A DNA stretch of 64,000 nucleotides from a bacterium (GCA_024226315.1 JAAELT010000136.1:1-64000), one strand, 5' to 3'. Positions 52,277 to 60,906 are shown, counted from the stretch's first letter. Notes: generated from the letters alone by a model not told the origin. Translations and numbers: made by a program.

Positions 52277-55200
52277 TCAGTCGTCTTTCTGGCCGCGGAT
52301 TTTCGGCTCTTTCTTCATCCGCGGCTTCCGCGGCTCGGGCTTCTCCACTTCGAGCCCGGTCTCGGCCTCGCCACCGGCGGTGCGCACGACCAGGGTGTAG
52401 GAACCGGGCGTGACGTAGAGCGGCCGATCGAGGCGCACCGCTTCGGCCCAGGGGGTGTTCGCCAGATCGCCCTCGGCGGCGGCTTCTTCCGTGTCTTCGT
52501 CGTTCTTCTTTTTCTTCTTGCGCCGCTTCTTCTCGGCTTCCTCCTCGTCGCCGCCGTCCTCGTCCTCGAGGCGGGCTTTCTCGGCGGCGAGCGCCATTGC
52601 CTCGTCGAGCAGCAGATCCCAGGTGAAGGTAGCGACGCCGGCCGCGGCCTCCAGCTCCAGGTGCTGCAGGTCACGGCCCTCGCCGTCGCGGACGATCAGC
52701 TCGGCCCTGCCGTCCTCGGAGGTCCAGAAGGGCACCTTCAGACTGGGCTCGTCTTCGGGGAACTCGAACCACTGCGAGCGCCGGCCACGCCAGGCGCGGT
52801 CGAACTCGACCGGCTCCACCGGGAAGACGTGCACCGCGCTCTCGCGCAGCTCCGGGGTGAGCTCCTGCACGGGCAGGGCGTCGAGCACGTACATCGACCG
52901 GCCGTGGGTGGCGGCCACCAGCTCGCGGTCGCGCGGGTGAACGATCAGATCGTGCACCGGCACGTTGGGCATCCCCGCCGGCAACCCCTGCCAGCTGGCG
53001 CCGCGGTCCAGCGAGGCGTAGGCGCCGCGATCGGTGCCGACGTAGAGCACGTCCGGGTTCACCGGGTCCTCGCGTACCACGTTGACCGGCTCGGCCGGCA
53101 GACCGGCGGCGATCGAGGTCCAGGTGGCGCCCAGATCCTCGGTGACGTAGAGGTAGGGCGTGACGTCATCGTCGCGGTAGCCCGAAAGGCTGACGTAGGC
53201 GCGGTCGCGCTCGTGGCGCGAAGCCTCCACCCGCGTCACCCAGCGATCGCGAGGCAGGCCGTCCGAGACGTCCATCCACTCGCGGCCGCCGTCGTCGGTG
53301 ACGTGCACGTAACCGTCGTCGGTGCCGGCCCACAGCAGGCCGAACTCCTCCGGCGACTCCGCCAGCGTGGTGAGGGTGCCGTAGGGCACGTCGCCGCGGT
53401 TTTCCGAGCGGGTCAGATCCGAGCTGATCGGGCGCCAGGTCTCACCCTGGTCGAGCGACCGATAGAGCCGGTTGGCGCCGAAATAGAGGATGTCCGAGTT
53501 GTGCTCCGAGAGCAGGATCGGCGTCGCCCAGTTGTAGCGCAGGGCCGGCTCCTTGAGCTTGTCGCGGGGACGTGCCGACCGCCGACCGCCCTCGCCGCCG
53601 ATGCGGAAGTAGAAGCCGAACTGGAGACCCAGGTACGTGGTCTGGTTGTCCCGCGGGTCGACCTGGATGTACATGCCGTCGCCGCCGCCGATGCGGCGCC
53701 AGGGGTCGAGGCCGGGGCGCGAGCGGCTCGAGCCCTTGAGCACGCCGTTGTCCTGCAGCCCGCCGTAGATGTTGTAGGGCTCGGCCATGTCGACCTCGAC
53801 GGTGTAGAACTGCCCCACCGGCTGGGCATCGAGCTTGAGCCAGCTCTTTCCCCCGTCGTAGCTGACGTCGAGCCCGCCGTCGTTGCCGACGATCACCCGG
53901 TCGGTAAAGTTCGGGTCGATCCAGAACGACTGATGATCGACGTGGACACCCCGACCGTTGATCCCCTCGAAGGTCTTACCGCCGTCGCCCGAGGTGATCA
54001 GCGGCACGCCGAGCACGTAGATGCGGTCCGGATCGTCGGGCGCCACTCGGATCCGCCCGAAGTAGTAACCGTAGGTGTAGACCACTCTGCGGATCGGCTC
54101 CTCGTGCGTTCGCCGCCAAGTGGCGCCGGCGTCGTCCGAGCGCCACACCTCGATGCTGCGGATGTCGGTGTTGAACAGGTTGGCGTTGGCGTCGTCGAGC
54201 TCCTGGAGCAGCTCGTCGAGCGTCAGCTCGTCGTTCTTGATCATCTCAATGAGCTTCTCGGCGTCGAGACTGCTGTCGAGGTCGCTACCGCGGATGAAGT
54301 CCTCGATCTCCTCCGGGTCCTGGGCCAGGAAGTCCTCTTTGGTCATCTTCCGCAGGCGCTTGGCGGTGACCGCGCCATCGCCCAGGTCCCACAGCTCCTC
54401 GGGCAACAACTCCTGGTTGTCGAGCGACGCGTAGATCGTGCTCGGCTGGCTGGCCGAGACCGCCAGACCAATGCGGCCGACGTGCTCGCCACTCGGGAAG
54501 GTGCCGTTTGCCCCTCCGAGGCGCGTCCAGGTATCGCCGCCGTCAATCGACTTCCAGACCCCCGAGCCCTTGCCGCTCTCGACGAAATCCCACGGTCGCC
54601 GCGAGCGCTCCCAGGCGGCGGCGTAGAGCACGTCCGGGTTCGATGGGTCGAGCGCCAGATCGACGAACCCCGTGACCTCGTCGCCGGCCAGCACCTGCTG
54701 CCAGCTGGCGCCACCATCGGTGGTGCGGTAGACGCCGCGTTCGCCGCCCGGGGTGTAGAGCTTGCCGAGCGACGCCACGTAGACTCGGGCGGAGTCCCGC
54801 GGATCGACCCGGATGCGGCCGATCCGGTCGCTCTCGCCCAGACCCATATGACGCCAGCTCTCACCAGCGTCGTCCGAACGGTAGACGCCGTAGCCGCCGT
54901 AGGAGGAGCGCGACGAGTTGTTCTCTCCGGTACCGACCCACAGGGTCCCCGGGTTCTGCGGGTCGATCTCGACGTCGCCCATGATCATCGCAGGCTGATC
55001 GTCGAACAACGGCTCGAAGGTGACGCCGTTGTTGGTGGTGCGCCACAGCCCGCCGGAGGCGTAGGCGACGTAGAACGTATATGGCTGCCCGGGCACCGAC
55101 TCGATGTCGACCGCGCGCCCTCCCTGCACCACCGGACCGACGTTGCGCCACTCGAGGCCCCGGAACAGAGACGTGTCGTCGAGCTCCCGGTGGCGCTCCC

Positions 55201-55357
55201 AGGCGGCCTGGCGGGCGGCGAAATCAGCGGGGCCGGAGGGCTCGGGGCGCTCGGCCGCCAGCGGTGTGATGGCAAGTGTCGCGGCAAACGGGACGACGGC
55301 GAGCCGACGGACGGCGCGCAAACGTCTAGCGTACGAACGCGGGAGGTCGACGATCAT
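52277..55357 (-). CDS. sortilin/VPS10-like multi-propeller exported protein
   Basis: 1026 residues; GGAGAAGCC lies before the ATG. A twin-Arg-like and hydrophobic N-terminus (RRLRAVRRLAVVPFAATLAI) leads to BNR/YVTN propeller units (LWRTTNNGVTFEPLF, VYRSDDAGESWRHMG, VYRTTDGGASWQQVL). An acidic helical insert (about 325-385: KMTKEDFLAQDPEEIEDFIR) interrupts the propellers and may be a regulatory or cleavable segment. A Lys/Glu-rich linker near residue 945 (EEAEKKRRKKKKKNDED) precedes a C-terminal Ig-like part. It is related to the protein at 27288-30599 but lacks its helical C-terminal tail. Confidence 0.85.
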   Translation of the reverse strand: MIVDLPRSYARRLRAVRRLAVVPFAATLAITPLAAERPEPSGPADFAARQAAWERHRELDDTSLFRGLEWRNVGPVVQGGRAVDIESVPGQPYTFYVAYASGGLWRTTNNGVTFEPLFDDQPAMIMGDVEIDPQNPGTLWVGTGENNSSRSSYGGYGVYRSDDAGESWRHMGLGESDRIGRIRVDPRDSARVYVASLGKLYTPGGERGVYRTTDGGASWQQVLAGDEVTGFVDLALDPSNPDVLYAAAWERSRRPWDFVESGKGSGVWKSIDGGDTWTRLGGANGTFPSGEHVGRIGLAVSASQPSTIYASLDNQELLPEELWDLGDGAVTAKRLRKMTKEDFLAQDPEEIEDFIRGSDLDSSLDAEKLIEMIKNDELTLDELLQELDDANANLFNTDIRSIEVWRSDDAGATWRRTHEEPIRRVVYTYGYYFGRIRVAPDDPDRIYVLGVPLITSGDGGKTFEGINGRGVHVDHQSFWIDPNFTDRVIVGNDGGLDVSYDGGKSWLKLDAQPVGQFYTVEVDMAEPYNIYGGLQDNGVLKGSSRSRPGLDPWRRIGGGDGMYIQVDPRDNQTTYLGLQFGFYFRIGGEGGRRSARPRDKLKEPALRYNWATPILLSEHNSDILYFGANRLYRSLDQGETWRPISSDLTRSENRGDVPYGTLTTLAESPEEFGLLWAGTDDGYVHVTDDGGREWMDVSDGLPRDRWVTRVEASRHERDRAYVSLSGYRDDDVTPYLYVTEDLGATWTSIAAGLPAEPVNVVREDPVNPDVLYVGTDRGAYASLDRGASWQGLPAGMPNVPVHDLIVHPRDRELVAATHGRSMYVLDALPVQELTPELRESAVHVFPVEPVEFDRAWRGRRSQWFEFPEDEPSLKVPFWTSEDGRAELIVRDGEGRDLQHLELEAAAGVATFTWDLLLDEAMALAAEKARLEDEDGGDEEEAEKKRRKKKKKNDEDTEEAAAEGDLANTPWAEAVRLDRPLYVTPGSYTLVVRTAGGEAETGLEVEKPEPRKPRMKKEPKIRGQKDD

Positions 55358-55441
55358 GGCTTCTCCTGTGTCGGGACGGATGTGCAGTATCTAGCACAGG
55401 ATGATTCACGAACCAAGCGCCGGCCCCTCGGAGCCGCTCGA

Positions 55442-55471
55442 TTGGACTACACATAGCTATATTTGTATAAT
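55442..55471 (+). promoter_or_regulatory. strong promoter of the PilZ gene, leaderless
   Basis: TTGGAC (55442-55447), 18 bases, perfect TATAAT (55466-55471) in an AT-rich island of otherwise GC-rich DNA. The ATG of the PilZ gene is at 55478, six bases past the -10, so the message should start at the codon itself. Confidence 0.7.
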
Positions 55472-55477
55472 ATTGAC

Positions 55478-55816
55478 ATGCTTCCTAAACCCAACAGGCG
55501 GCTCCCGCGCCGATTCCCGGTCCGATTCCGCCCGATCGGCGAGCGCGAGGCCCAGGTCGGATACAGCACCAACATCTCGCAGACCGGCATGTTCGTCGCC
55601 ACCATGCGGCCCGAGAAGCCCGGCACCGAGCTCGACCTCGAGGTCGCCGGCAAGGAGCACAAGATGCGGCTCGACGCGGTGGTCGTTCACGCCCGCAAGG
55701 TGCCGGCGATGTGGCAGCGCCTACGCCCGTCGGGCATGGGCGTCCGCTTCCTGGAGCCGGGCGAGAGCGTCGAGGGGCTGCGCCAGGTGGTGGGCACCGC
55801 CGGCTCGTTGCTGTAG
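55478..55816 (+). CDS. PilZ domain protein
   Basis: 112 residues from the ATG at 55478 (a TTG at 55463 is too close to the -10). RRLPRRFPVRF resembles the RxxxR c-di-GMP loop; YSTNISQTGMFVAT corresponds to the (D/N)xSxxG motif and GMGVRFLEPGE closes the barrel. A single-domain PilZ can bind c-di-GMP and regulate motility or polysaccharide secretion. Expression is probably from the leaderless promoter just upstream. Confidence 0.85.
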   Translation: MLPKPNRRLPRRFPVRFRPIGEREAQVGYSTNISQTGMFVATMRPEKPGTELDLEVAGKEHKMRLDAVVVHARKVPAMWQRLRPSGMGVRFLEPGESVEGLRQVVGTAGSLL

Positions 55817-55837
55817 CCGGTCACGCCCTGTAGCGGG

Positions 55838-56443
55838 TCACGCCCTCTCGATCTCGATCCGGCCCCTGGTCGCGTCCTTCAGGGAGCGTTCGAGACGCGC
55901 GGCTTCCTCGACCGCGACGGCTACCTCCTGGCGCACTTCGGCGCCGTAGTCCGCCCGGCTGGGAATCAGCTCGAAGGCAGCCAGCACGCCCTGTACCGCA
56001 CCGCTGAATCCGTAGGGGAAGGCCAATCGCAAGACCTCGACCACCGGCGTCTCGACCACGCCGGCGAGATCCAGCGCCGCGGATGCCGTGCCTCCGTAGG
56101 CACGGATCAGGCCACCGGTACCCAACTTCGTGCCGCCGTAGTAACGGGTCACGACCACCACCACACCGCTCAGCCCGCGGCCGTCGATCTCCTGCAGGAT
56201 CGGCCGACCCGCGGTGCCGCTCGGCTCGCCGTCATCGCCGTAGCGCATCGTGTCGCGGTCGGCGGCGGCCCGCCAGGCGAAGCAGTTGTGCGTAGCGTCC
56301 CTGAACTCCTCGCGCCGCGCTTCGACGAAATCGGCGGCGGCCTCTGGAGACTCCACCTGTTCGACGGAGGCGATGAAGCGCGAGCCCTTGATCTTCGGCG
56401 GCTCGTGACGCACGGGGCGCGTGATGGTGCGGATCATGGGCAC
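55838..56443 (-). CDS. YigZ/IMPACT family protein
   Basis: 201 residues (the ATG at 56437 is an alternative start). Signature of the family: KGSRFIASVEQVESPEAAAD, the block ATHNCFAWR, then DDGEPSGTAGRPILQEIDGR and VVVVTRYYGGTKLGTGGLIRAYG. The N-terminal domain resembles eEF2/ribosomal S5 folds; the C-terminal ferredoxin-like part is present. Probably an RNA- or ribosome-associated protein; its molecular role in bacteria is not settled. Confidence 0.9.
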   Translation of the reverse strand: MPMIRTITRPVRHEPPKIKGSRFIASVEQVESPEAAADFVEARREEFRDATHNCFAWRAAADRDTMRYGDDGEPSGTAGRPILQEIDGRGLSGVVVVVTRYYGGTKLGTGGLIRAYGGTASAALDLAGVVETPVVEVLRLAFPYGFSGAVQGVLAAFELIPSRADYGAEVRQEVAVAVEEAARLERSLKDATRGRIEIERA

Positions 56444-56504
56444 CGGCCGAGGATACCGTCACTGGCGTATACTTCAATCGACCCCCTCACCCGAGACGAA
56501 ACAG

Positions 56505-56756
56505 ATGTCCAGCGACGTCACGCGACTACTCCTCGGCTGGTCGAACGGCGACGAGCAAGCCGCCGAAGAGTTGATGCCGCTGGTCTACGGCGAGCTGCGT
56601 CGCCGGGCCGGCCGCTATCTGCGGCGCGAACGGCCGGACCAGACCCTGCAGGCGTCGAAGATCGCCGAGGAGAGGGGCCGCGCGCAGCGCGAGCGCGACC
56701 AGTCCGAGGAGGTCGTCGCCTTCCTTCAGGACATCTTCCAGCAGAGCGATCCCTAG
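56505..56756 (+). pseudogene. ECF sigma - Ser/Thr kinase deletion fusion
   Basis: 83 codons. The first ~49 (MSSDVTRLLLGWSNGDEQAA, EELMPLVYGELRRRAGRYLR) are the N-terminus of an acidobacterial ECF sigma factor (TIGR02999 type), which should continue TLQxTALVHEAYLRL. At about 56651 it switches to ASKIAEERGRAQRERDQSEE and VVAFLQDIFQQSDP, the linker that in kinase-TPR proteins follows the kinase domain and membrane helix. ECF sigma and such kinase genes are commonly adjacent in this phylum, so one in-frame deletion of roughly 2 kb explains the join. The ORF stops right after QQSDP, so the TPR part is also gone. Confidence 0.7.
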
Positions 56757-56869
56757 AGCCTCCATCCCTCCGAATCGGGGTCACGGAATCTTTCTCCGAG
56801 GCGCTGATCAGATTTCAGCTCGCTCTTCGCGGTACAGAGTAGAGACCGAAATCGAAAGGAGACGAGACC

Positions 56870-56920
56870 ATGAAGACCAGCACCAGCCTCAAGGCAGGCG
56901 TATTCGCCTGGCAAGACTAG
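56870..56920 (+). CDS. 16-residue peptide ORF with strong RBS
   Basis: MKTSTSLKAGVFAWQD is preceded by AAGGAG with an ideal 8-base spacing and followed by a perfect 11-bp hairpin. That arrangement looks designed, not accidental. The LKAG head resembles short peptides (K-T-x-V-K-A-G start) annotated in several phyla as hypothetical or precursor-like; this resemblance is from memory. Residues after the head are only seven, so it may be a truncated copy of a longer precursor. Function unknown. Confidence 0.45.
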   Translation: MKTSTSLKAGVFAWQD

Positions 56921-56926
56921 CGTCCT

Positions 56927-56953
56927 GAGCCTGTCCGACGACCGGACAGGCTC
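56927..56953. terminator. perfect 11-bp stem hairpin
   Basis: GAGCCTGTCCG (56927-56937), loop ACGAC, CGGACAGGCTC (56943-56953). No U-run follows on either strand, so a rho-independent terminator is only likely, not certain. It sits exactly between the small peptide ORF and the stop of the convergent enoyl-CoA hydratase gene and could serve both. Confidence 0.6.
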
Positions 56954-57724
56954 TCAGCTGTCCTCGCCGAAGTCCCCGTGGCGGCCGGCACCGTTCGCGA
57001 AACGCCGTGCTCCCGCCACGGGCTCCCCGCTGGCCAGCGTCTGGGTGCCATGCTGAATCTCGTTGAGCAGGGCCTCGTCGACCGGCATGCCGATCGACTC
57101 GTAGACGCTGCGGCGATCGTTGCGCATGCAGGTTTGCGGAAAGGTGGAGATTTCGCGCGCCAGCTCCTCAGCCACACGGCGGCTCTCACCTTCGGCCACG
57201 ACGCGGTTGGCGAGCCCCATGACCAGGGCCTCCTCGGCCCCCACGGCGCGGCCGGTGAGGATCAGGTCCAGAGCGCGCGAGAAACCGACGATGCGCGGCA
57301 GGCGGACGGTGCCGCCGTCGATCAGGGGCACGCCGAAACGGCGACAGAACACGCCGAAGGTGGCGCTCTCTTCGACCACCCGCAGATCGCACCACAGGGC
57401 GAGCTCGAACCCGCCCGCCACCGCGAAGCCCGACACCGCCGCGATCACCGGTTTGGAAAGCTGCATCCGCGTCGGTCCCATGGGGCCGTCGCCATCGGGC
57501 GCGACACGGTTGCCGCGCCCATCGGAGATCGCTTTCAGGTCGGCGCCGGCGCAGAAGTGGCCGCCTTCGCCCCACAGCACGGCGACCCGGGCGTCACTCT
57601 CGTTGTCGAACGCCCGGAACGCCTCCGCCAACGCCTCGGCGCTCGGCCGGTCGACCGCGTTGCGCACCTCCGGGCGCGACAAGACCACGGTGAAGACCGG
57701 CCCGTCCTTCTCGATCCTGATCAT
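56954..57724 (-). CDS. enoyl-CoA hydratase/isomerase family protein
   Basis: 256 residues from the ATG at 57724 (MIRIEKDGPVFTVVLSRPEV), which overlaps the GAPDH stop by one base (TGATG). Crotonase fold: HFCAGADLKAIS (oxyanion region), AVSGFAVAGGFELALWCDLR (second oxyanion Gly pair) and the C-terminal trimerisation helix. The hydratase glutamates are not both obvious (the second site reads GGTVRLPRIVG, with Val where Glu is common), so a non-hydratase crotonase activity is possible. Co-transcribed with GAPDH. Confidence 0.85.
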   Translation of the reverse strand: MIRIEKDGPVFTVVLSRPEVRNAVDRPSAEALAEAFRAFDNESDARVAVLWGEGGHFCAGADLKAISDGRGNRVAPDGDGPMGPTRMQLSKPVIAAVSGFAVAGGFELALWCDLRVVEESATFGVFCRRFGVPLIDGGTVRLPRIVGFSRALDLILTGRAVGAEEALVMGLANRVVAEGESRRVAEELAREISTFPQTCMRNDRRSVYESIGMPVDEALLNEIQHGTQTLASGEPVAGARRFANGAGRHGDFGEDS

Positions 57725-58728
57725 CAGCCGATCGCGACGATTCGCTCCAGCAAGTCCACGACCCGGTTCGAATACCCCCACTCATTATCGTACCAGGCGA
57801 CCGCTTTCACCCAGCCGTCGCCCGAGGACGTCGTCGAGAGCGCGTCGAAGATCGCCGAGTGCGGATTGCCGACGATGTCGCAGGAAACCAGCGGCGCCTC
57901 GCTGTACTCGATGATCGCCTTGAGTGGCCCCTCGGCAGCGGCACGGATGGCGCCGTTGACCTCGTCACGCGAGGGCTTCGCGGCGAAACGGCAGGCCAGG
58001 TCGACGATCGAGCCGTCGGGCACCGGTACCCGCAAGGCGCAACCGTCGAGCTTGCCGTCGAGATGGGGCAGCACCTTGCCCACCGCCCGCGCCGCGCCGG
58101 TGGTGGTGGGGATGATGTTCTCCGCCGCCGCCCGGCTGCGGCGCAGGTCGCGGTGCGGCACGTCCGCCAACCGCTGGCCGTTGGTGTAGGCGTGCACCGT
58201 CGTGATCAGGCCCTCTTCGAGGCCGAATGCCTCGTCGAGCACCATGGCGACCGGCGCCAGGCAGTTGGTGGTGCACGAGGCGTTGGAGACCAGGCGGTCG
58301 GCAGAGCTGAGCTTGTCGTCGTTGACCCCCATGACGATCATGGCGTCGATCTCGTCCTTCGGCGGCACGGTGAGCACCACTTTCTTGGCCCCCGCTTCCA
58401 GATGCATCGCGATCTGCTCCCGGCGGCGGAAGACGCCGGTCGACTCGATCACCACCTCGACGCCCATCTGCCGCCAGGGGATCTCCGTCGGATTGCGGAT
58501 CGAGGTCATCTGCACCTGATCGTCGCCGGCGGTCATGACGTCGCCGTCGACGCTCACGTCACCGGAGAACACCCCCATCACCGTGTCGTACTTGAGCAGA
58601 TACGCCAACTGCTCGTTCTCGAACAGGTCGTTGATCGCCACCACCTCCAGATCGTCGCGCTGGCTGAGGATGCGGAAGACGCTGCGGCCGATGCGGCCGA
58701 AACCGTTGATCCCTACTTTCGTCGCCAT
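57724..58728 (-). CDS. gap: glyceraldehyde-3-phosphate dehydrogenase, bacterial type I
   Basis: 334 residues from the ATG at 58728, with GGAGG upstream. NAD-binding start MATKVGINGFGRIGRSVFRI, catalytic Cys152 in SNASCTTNCLAPV, general base His179 in TTVHAYTNGQ, and GAARAVGKVLPHLDGKLDG, AWYDNEWGYSNRVVDLL. It oxidises glyceraldehyde 3-phosphate to 1,3-bisphosphoglycerate in glycolysis and runs in reverse in gluconeogenesis. Asp/Asn at position 34 (AINDLF) favours NAD. It is preceded by an overlapping mini-GAPDH and followed by a crotonase gene. Confidence 0.95.
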   Translation of the reverse strand: MATKVGINGFGRIGRSVFRILSQRDDLEVVAINDLFENEQLAYLLKYDTVMGVFSGDVSVDGDVMTAGDDQVQMTSIRNPTEIPWRQMGVEVVIESTGVFRRREQIAMHLEAGAKKVVLTVPPKDEIDAMIVMGVNDDKLSSADRLVSNASCTTNCLAPVAMVLDEAFGLEEGLITTVHAYTNGQRLADVPHRDLRRSRAAAENIIPTTTGAARAVGKVLPHLDGKLDGCALRVPVPDGSIVDLACRFAAKPSRDEVNGAIRAAAEGPLKAIIEYSEAPLVSCDIVGNPHSAIFDALSTTSSGDGWVKAVAWYDNEWGYSNRVVDLLERIVAIG

Positions 58729-58970
58729 CACGCCACCTCCCTGTCGAGCTCGATGAACCGGTTGATCAGATCCGCCGCGCGGTGCGAGTAGCCCCAACCG
58801 TTGTCGAACCAGGTCAGGGTCTTCGACACCGAGCCCTCCTGGGTCATGGTGGCCAGGGAATCGAAGGTGCCGGAGTGGGAATCACGCAGAATGTCTCTGC
58901 GACAGAGAGTGTTGAAGGGGTTCCTTCCGATTCTGCCAAAACCGATGAGAGCTACGCATGTCGATGACAT
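58728..58970 (-). pseudogene. mini-GAPDH, internal in-frame deletion
   Basis: 80 codons with an intact RBS (AGGAG, 8-base spacing) and ATG. The first ~26 residues (MSSTCVALIGFGRIGRNPFN) are the NAD-binding start of a GAPDH. The last ~54 (DSHSGTFDSLATMTQEG, TLTWFDNGWGYSHRAADLIN) match its C-terminus (compare NPHSAIFDALSTT and AWYDNEWGYSNRVVDLL in the adjacent gene). About 255 residues including the catalytic Cys and His are missing, with the junction near 58893. The two genes are 1-nt overlapped (TGATG), so translation of the fragment may feed the full gap gene. It could be a decayed tandem paralogue or a retained leader cistron. Confidence 0.8.
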
Positions 58971-59684
58971 CTCAGAATCTCCTTTCCAGGGCGCTAGCGT
59001 CCGGCAGTCTCTCTAGGACAAGGCGTCGCACGGACTGAACCGACGCAGCATGTTCGACCGAGCCCCAGCCAGCGTGCGCATCGGAATACTACACCGAGCC
59101 ACGGTCACGAAGGCCCTCTCAAGCGCAGTGAGCACGGGTTGACGTTCAGAGAGCCAACTGTAGTCGGGGACTACCTGAGAGCCTCGATACCCCGATAATC
59201 GCGTTGAATCTAGGGTATCGTTGAAACTCGGGATCGGGTAATGTTCAGTGGATGCAAGGTCAGGTGCCCACGGCACGACGAACACCATCTCATGACGGCG
59301 TTGGGCGCTTGGCCGACCCAGACGATCTCGGAGACGGACGTCCGTTGGACGAATTCCCTGGTCTGCGATGGAACGTGGCCGACGGGTTCATGAAGCGCGC
59401 AGTTCAAGGAGGCGTCCAGTTCCTGGAGACGTGTGGTTACTACCCAAGTACTTGGATCGAGGTGCGGCCCCCGCCCGATTACCTGGGGTTCGACAGGACA
59501 TCCCACCAGGGGATGCACGGCTCGGCGTTGATCTCTGATCTGATCAAGAGGAGGATCTCCAAGTCCACCCAGCCGGCGACCGCAGCGCCGCGAAGCGTGA
59601 CAGTTCTCATTGGCCGTACGGTATTTGTGAGCGGGTGAGCCGGTGGCGACAGGGAACGACAGCAGACGAAGGACAGGAGATTGA
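58971..59684. other. lower-GC intergenic region, no recognised gene
   Basis: 714 bases without a credible product. ORFs of 128 codons (+, 59252-59638) and 165 codons (-, 59210-59707) cover it, but neither has an RBS, a family match or codon use like the neighbours. GC drops compared with the preceding gene, marking the left boundary of the transferred segment. The RBS of the type II GAPDH gene (AGGAG) is at the right edge. Confidence 0.5.
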
Positions 59685-60737
59685 ATGACTAGGACGCTAG
59701 CCCGCATTCTGATCGTCGGCTATGGGGTAGTGGGCAAGAGAGTAGCAGACGCCGTAGATGAGCAACCAGACATGAAGGTTGAAGGCATTGTCGGCGTAAA
59801 TCCGAGCTCCTTGATTGCGGTCGCCTCAAGAACAAAGAGATATCCGTTGTTTGCAAAGGACCAAGAAAGCTTAGAGCGATTGACTGCTTCCGGTATTACC
59901 GTAACTGGATTGCGCGACGATGGGCTCGAGGAGTGTGATGTCGTAGTAGATGCCACTCGAGCAGGAGTGGCCGAGGGTAACATTTCAACCTATTCTTCTT
60001 TCAGAAAGCCCTTCGTCCTGAACGGAGGCGAGAGAGCCGGCTTGGCCGATATCTCTTTTAACGCGCAGGCAAACTACAAAGAAGCACTCGGGGCAGATAG
60101 CGCGAGAGTCGTATCCTGCAATACAACAGCATTGTGCCGAATACTCGTCACTCTACAGTCATTGAGTTCGATCGATGATGTATTTGCCGTAGCAGTTCGC
60201 AGAGCGGCAGACTCCCTAAGGATCGACAAGGGCCCAATCAACGGCATAGTCCCCGCCGCAGGGGGATTCAGCCACCATGGAAGAGACGTAAAATCAATAT
60301 TGCCGAAAATCCACATTCAGACGATGGCCGTCAAGACCTCGAGCACGTTATCACACGTGCACGTTCTTCGAGCCAGACTCAATTCAACCGTCAATACGAG
60401 ACGGGTAATAGAAGAACTCGAGAAAACTCCAAGAATCCTGGTTATAGATACCAAGAGTGGATTAGTAAGCAACGCTCACGTCTTGGAATGGGCCCGTGAT
60501 AAAGGGCGACCGCGGGGTGACTTATGGGAAGTTGCAGTTTGGGAGGATTCGGTGCATTGCAGTGGCAAAGACTTGGTGATGATCTATTGCGTCCACAATG
60601 AGGCTATCGTGATACCGGAGAATATCGATGCTATTCGTGCTCTCCTTGAAATGGAGAGTTCACCCGGCGCCTCAATCGAAACAACGGACAGGGCGCTCGA
60701 CTGTTTCCAAGACCAGGCAGACTATTCCAAATACTGA
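59685..60737 (+). CDS. archaeal-type (type II) glyceraldehyde-3-phosphate dehydrogenase
   Basis: 350 residues; AGGAG precedes the ATG. The protein starts ARILIVGYGVVGKRVADAVD and carries the type II active-site block RVVSCNTTALCRIL with Cys145, plus IVPAAGGFSHHGRDVKSILP and KTSSTLSHVHVLRARLN. It is unlike the bacterial type I gap product at 57.7 kb in every motif. The archaeal enzyme accepts NAD(P) and works in gluconeogenesis or modified glycolysis. GC is clearly lower than the host average, and its partner downstream (archaeal phosphoglycerate mutase) is also archaeal-like, so the pair was probably acquired together. Confidence 0.88.
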   Translation: MTRTLARILIVGYGVVGKRVADAVDEQPDMKVEGIVGVNPSSLIAVASRTKRYPLFAKDQESLERLTASGITVTGLRDDGLEECDVVVDATRAGVAEGNISTYSSFRKPFVLNGGERAGLADISFNAQANYKEALGADSARVVSCNTTALCRILVTLQSLSSIDDVFAVAVRRAADSLRIDKGPINGIVPAAGGFSHHGRDVKSILPKIHIQTMAVKTSSTLSHVHVLRARLNSTVNTRRVIEELEKTPRILVIDTKSGLVSNAHVLEWARDKGRPRGDLWEVAVWEDSVHCSGKDLVMIYCVHNEAIVIPENIDAIRALLEMESSPGASIETTDRALDCFQDQADYSKY

Positions 60738-60906
60738 AAGAAAATAGCTGAGCTTGAAGCCTCACGTCCGGGCCTTGGTTGTGGTTTTAGCGGTTCTGTA
60801 TTCAAACAATGGATAGTTGACGCTGATTACCAGGCATGCCGGCAATTTCCCCCTGTTCTGGTCCGGTATAACCGGCTCGGACAGACTTTCACTGACCGCC
60901 CTAACT

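Noticed and set aside
52661..55456. 931-codon plus-strand ORF antisense to the second sortilin-like gene
   Set aside because: Again a shadow of a repeat-rich gene; no start signal or motif.
57755..57790. GGTTCGAATACC resembling a tRNA T-loop
   Set aside because: It lies inside the gap coding sequence and no acceptor or anticodon arms can be built around it.
59252..59638. 128-codon ORF in the gap before the type II GAPDH gene
   Set aside because: No RBS, no codon-use signal and no family resemblance.
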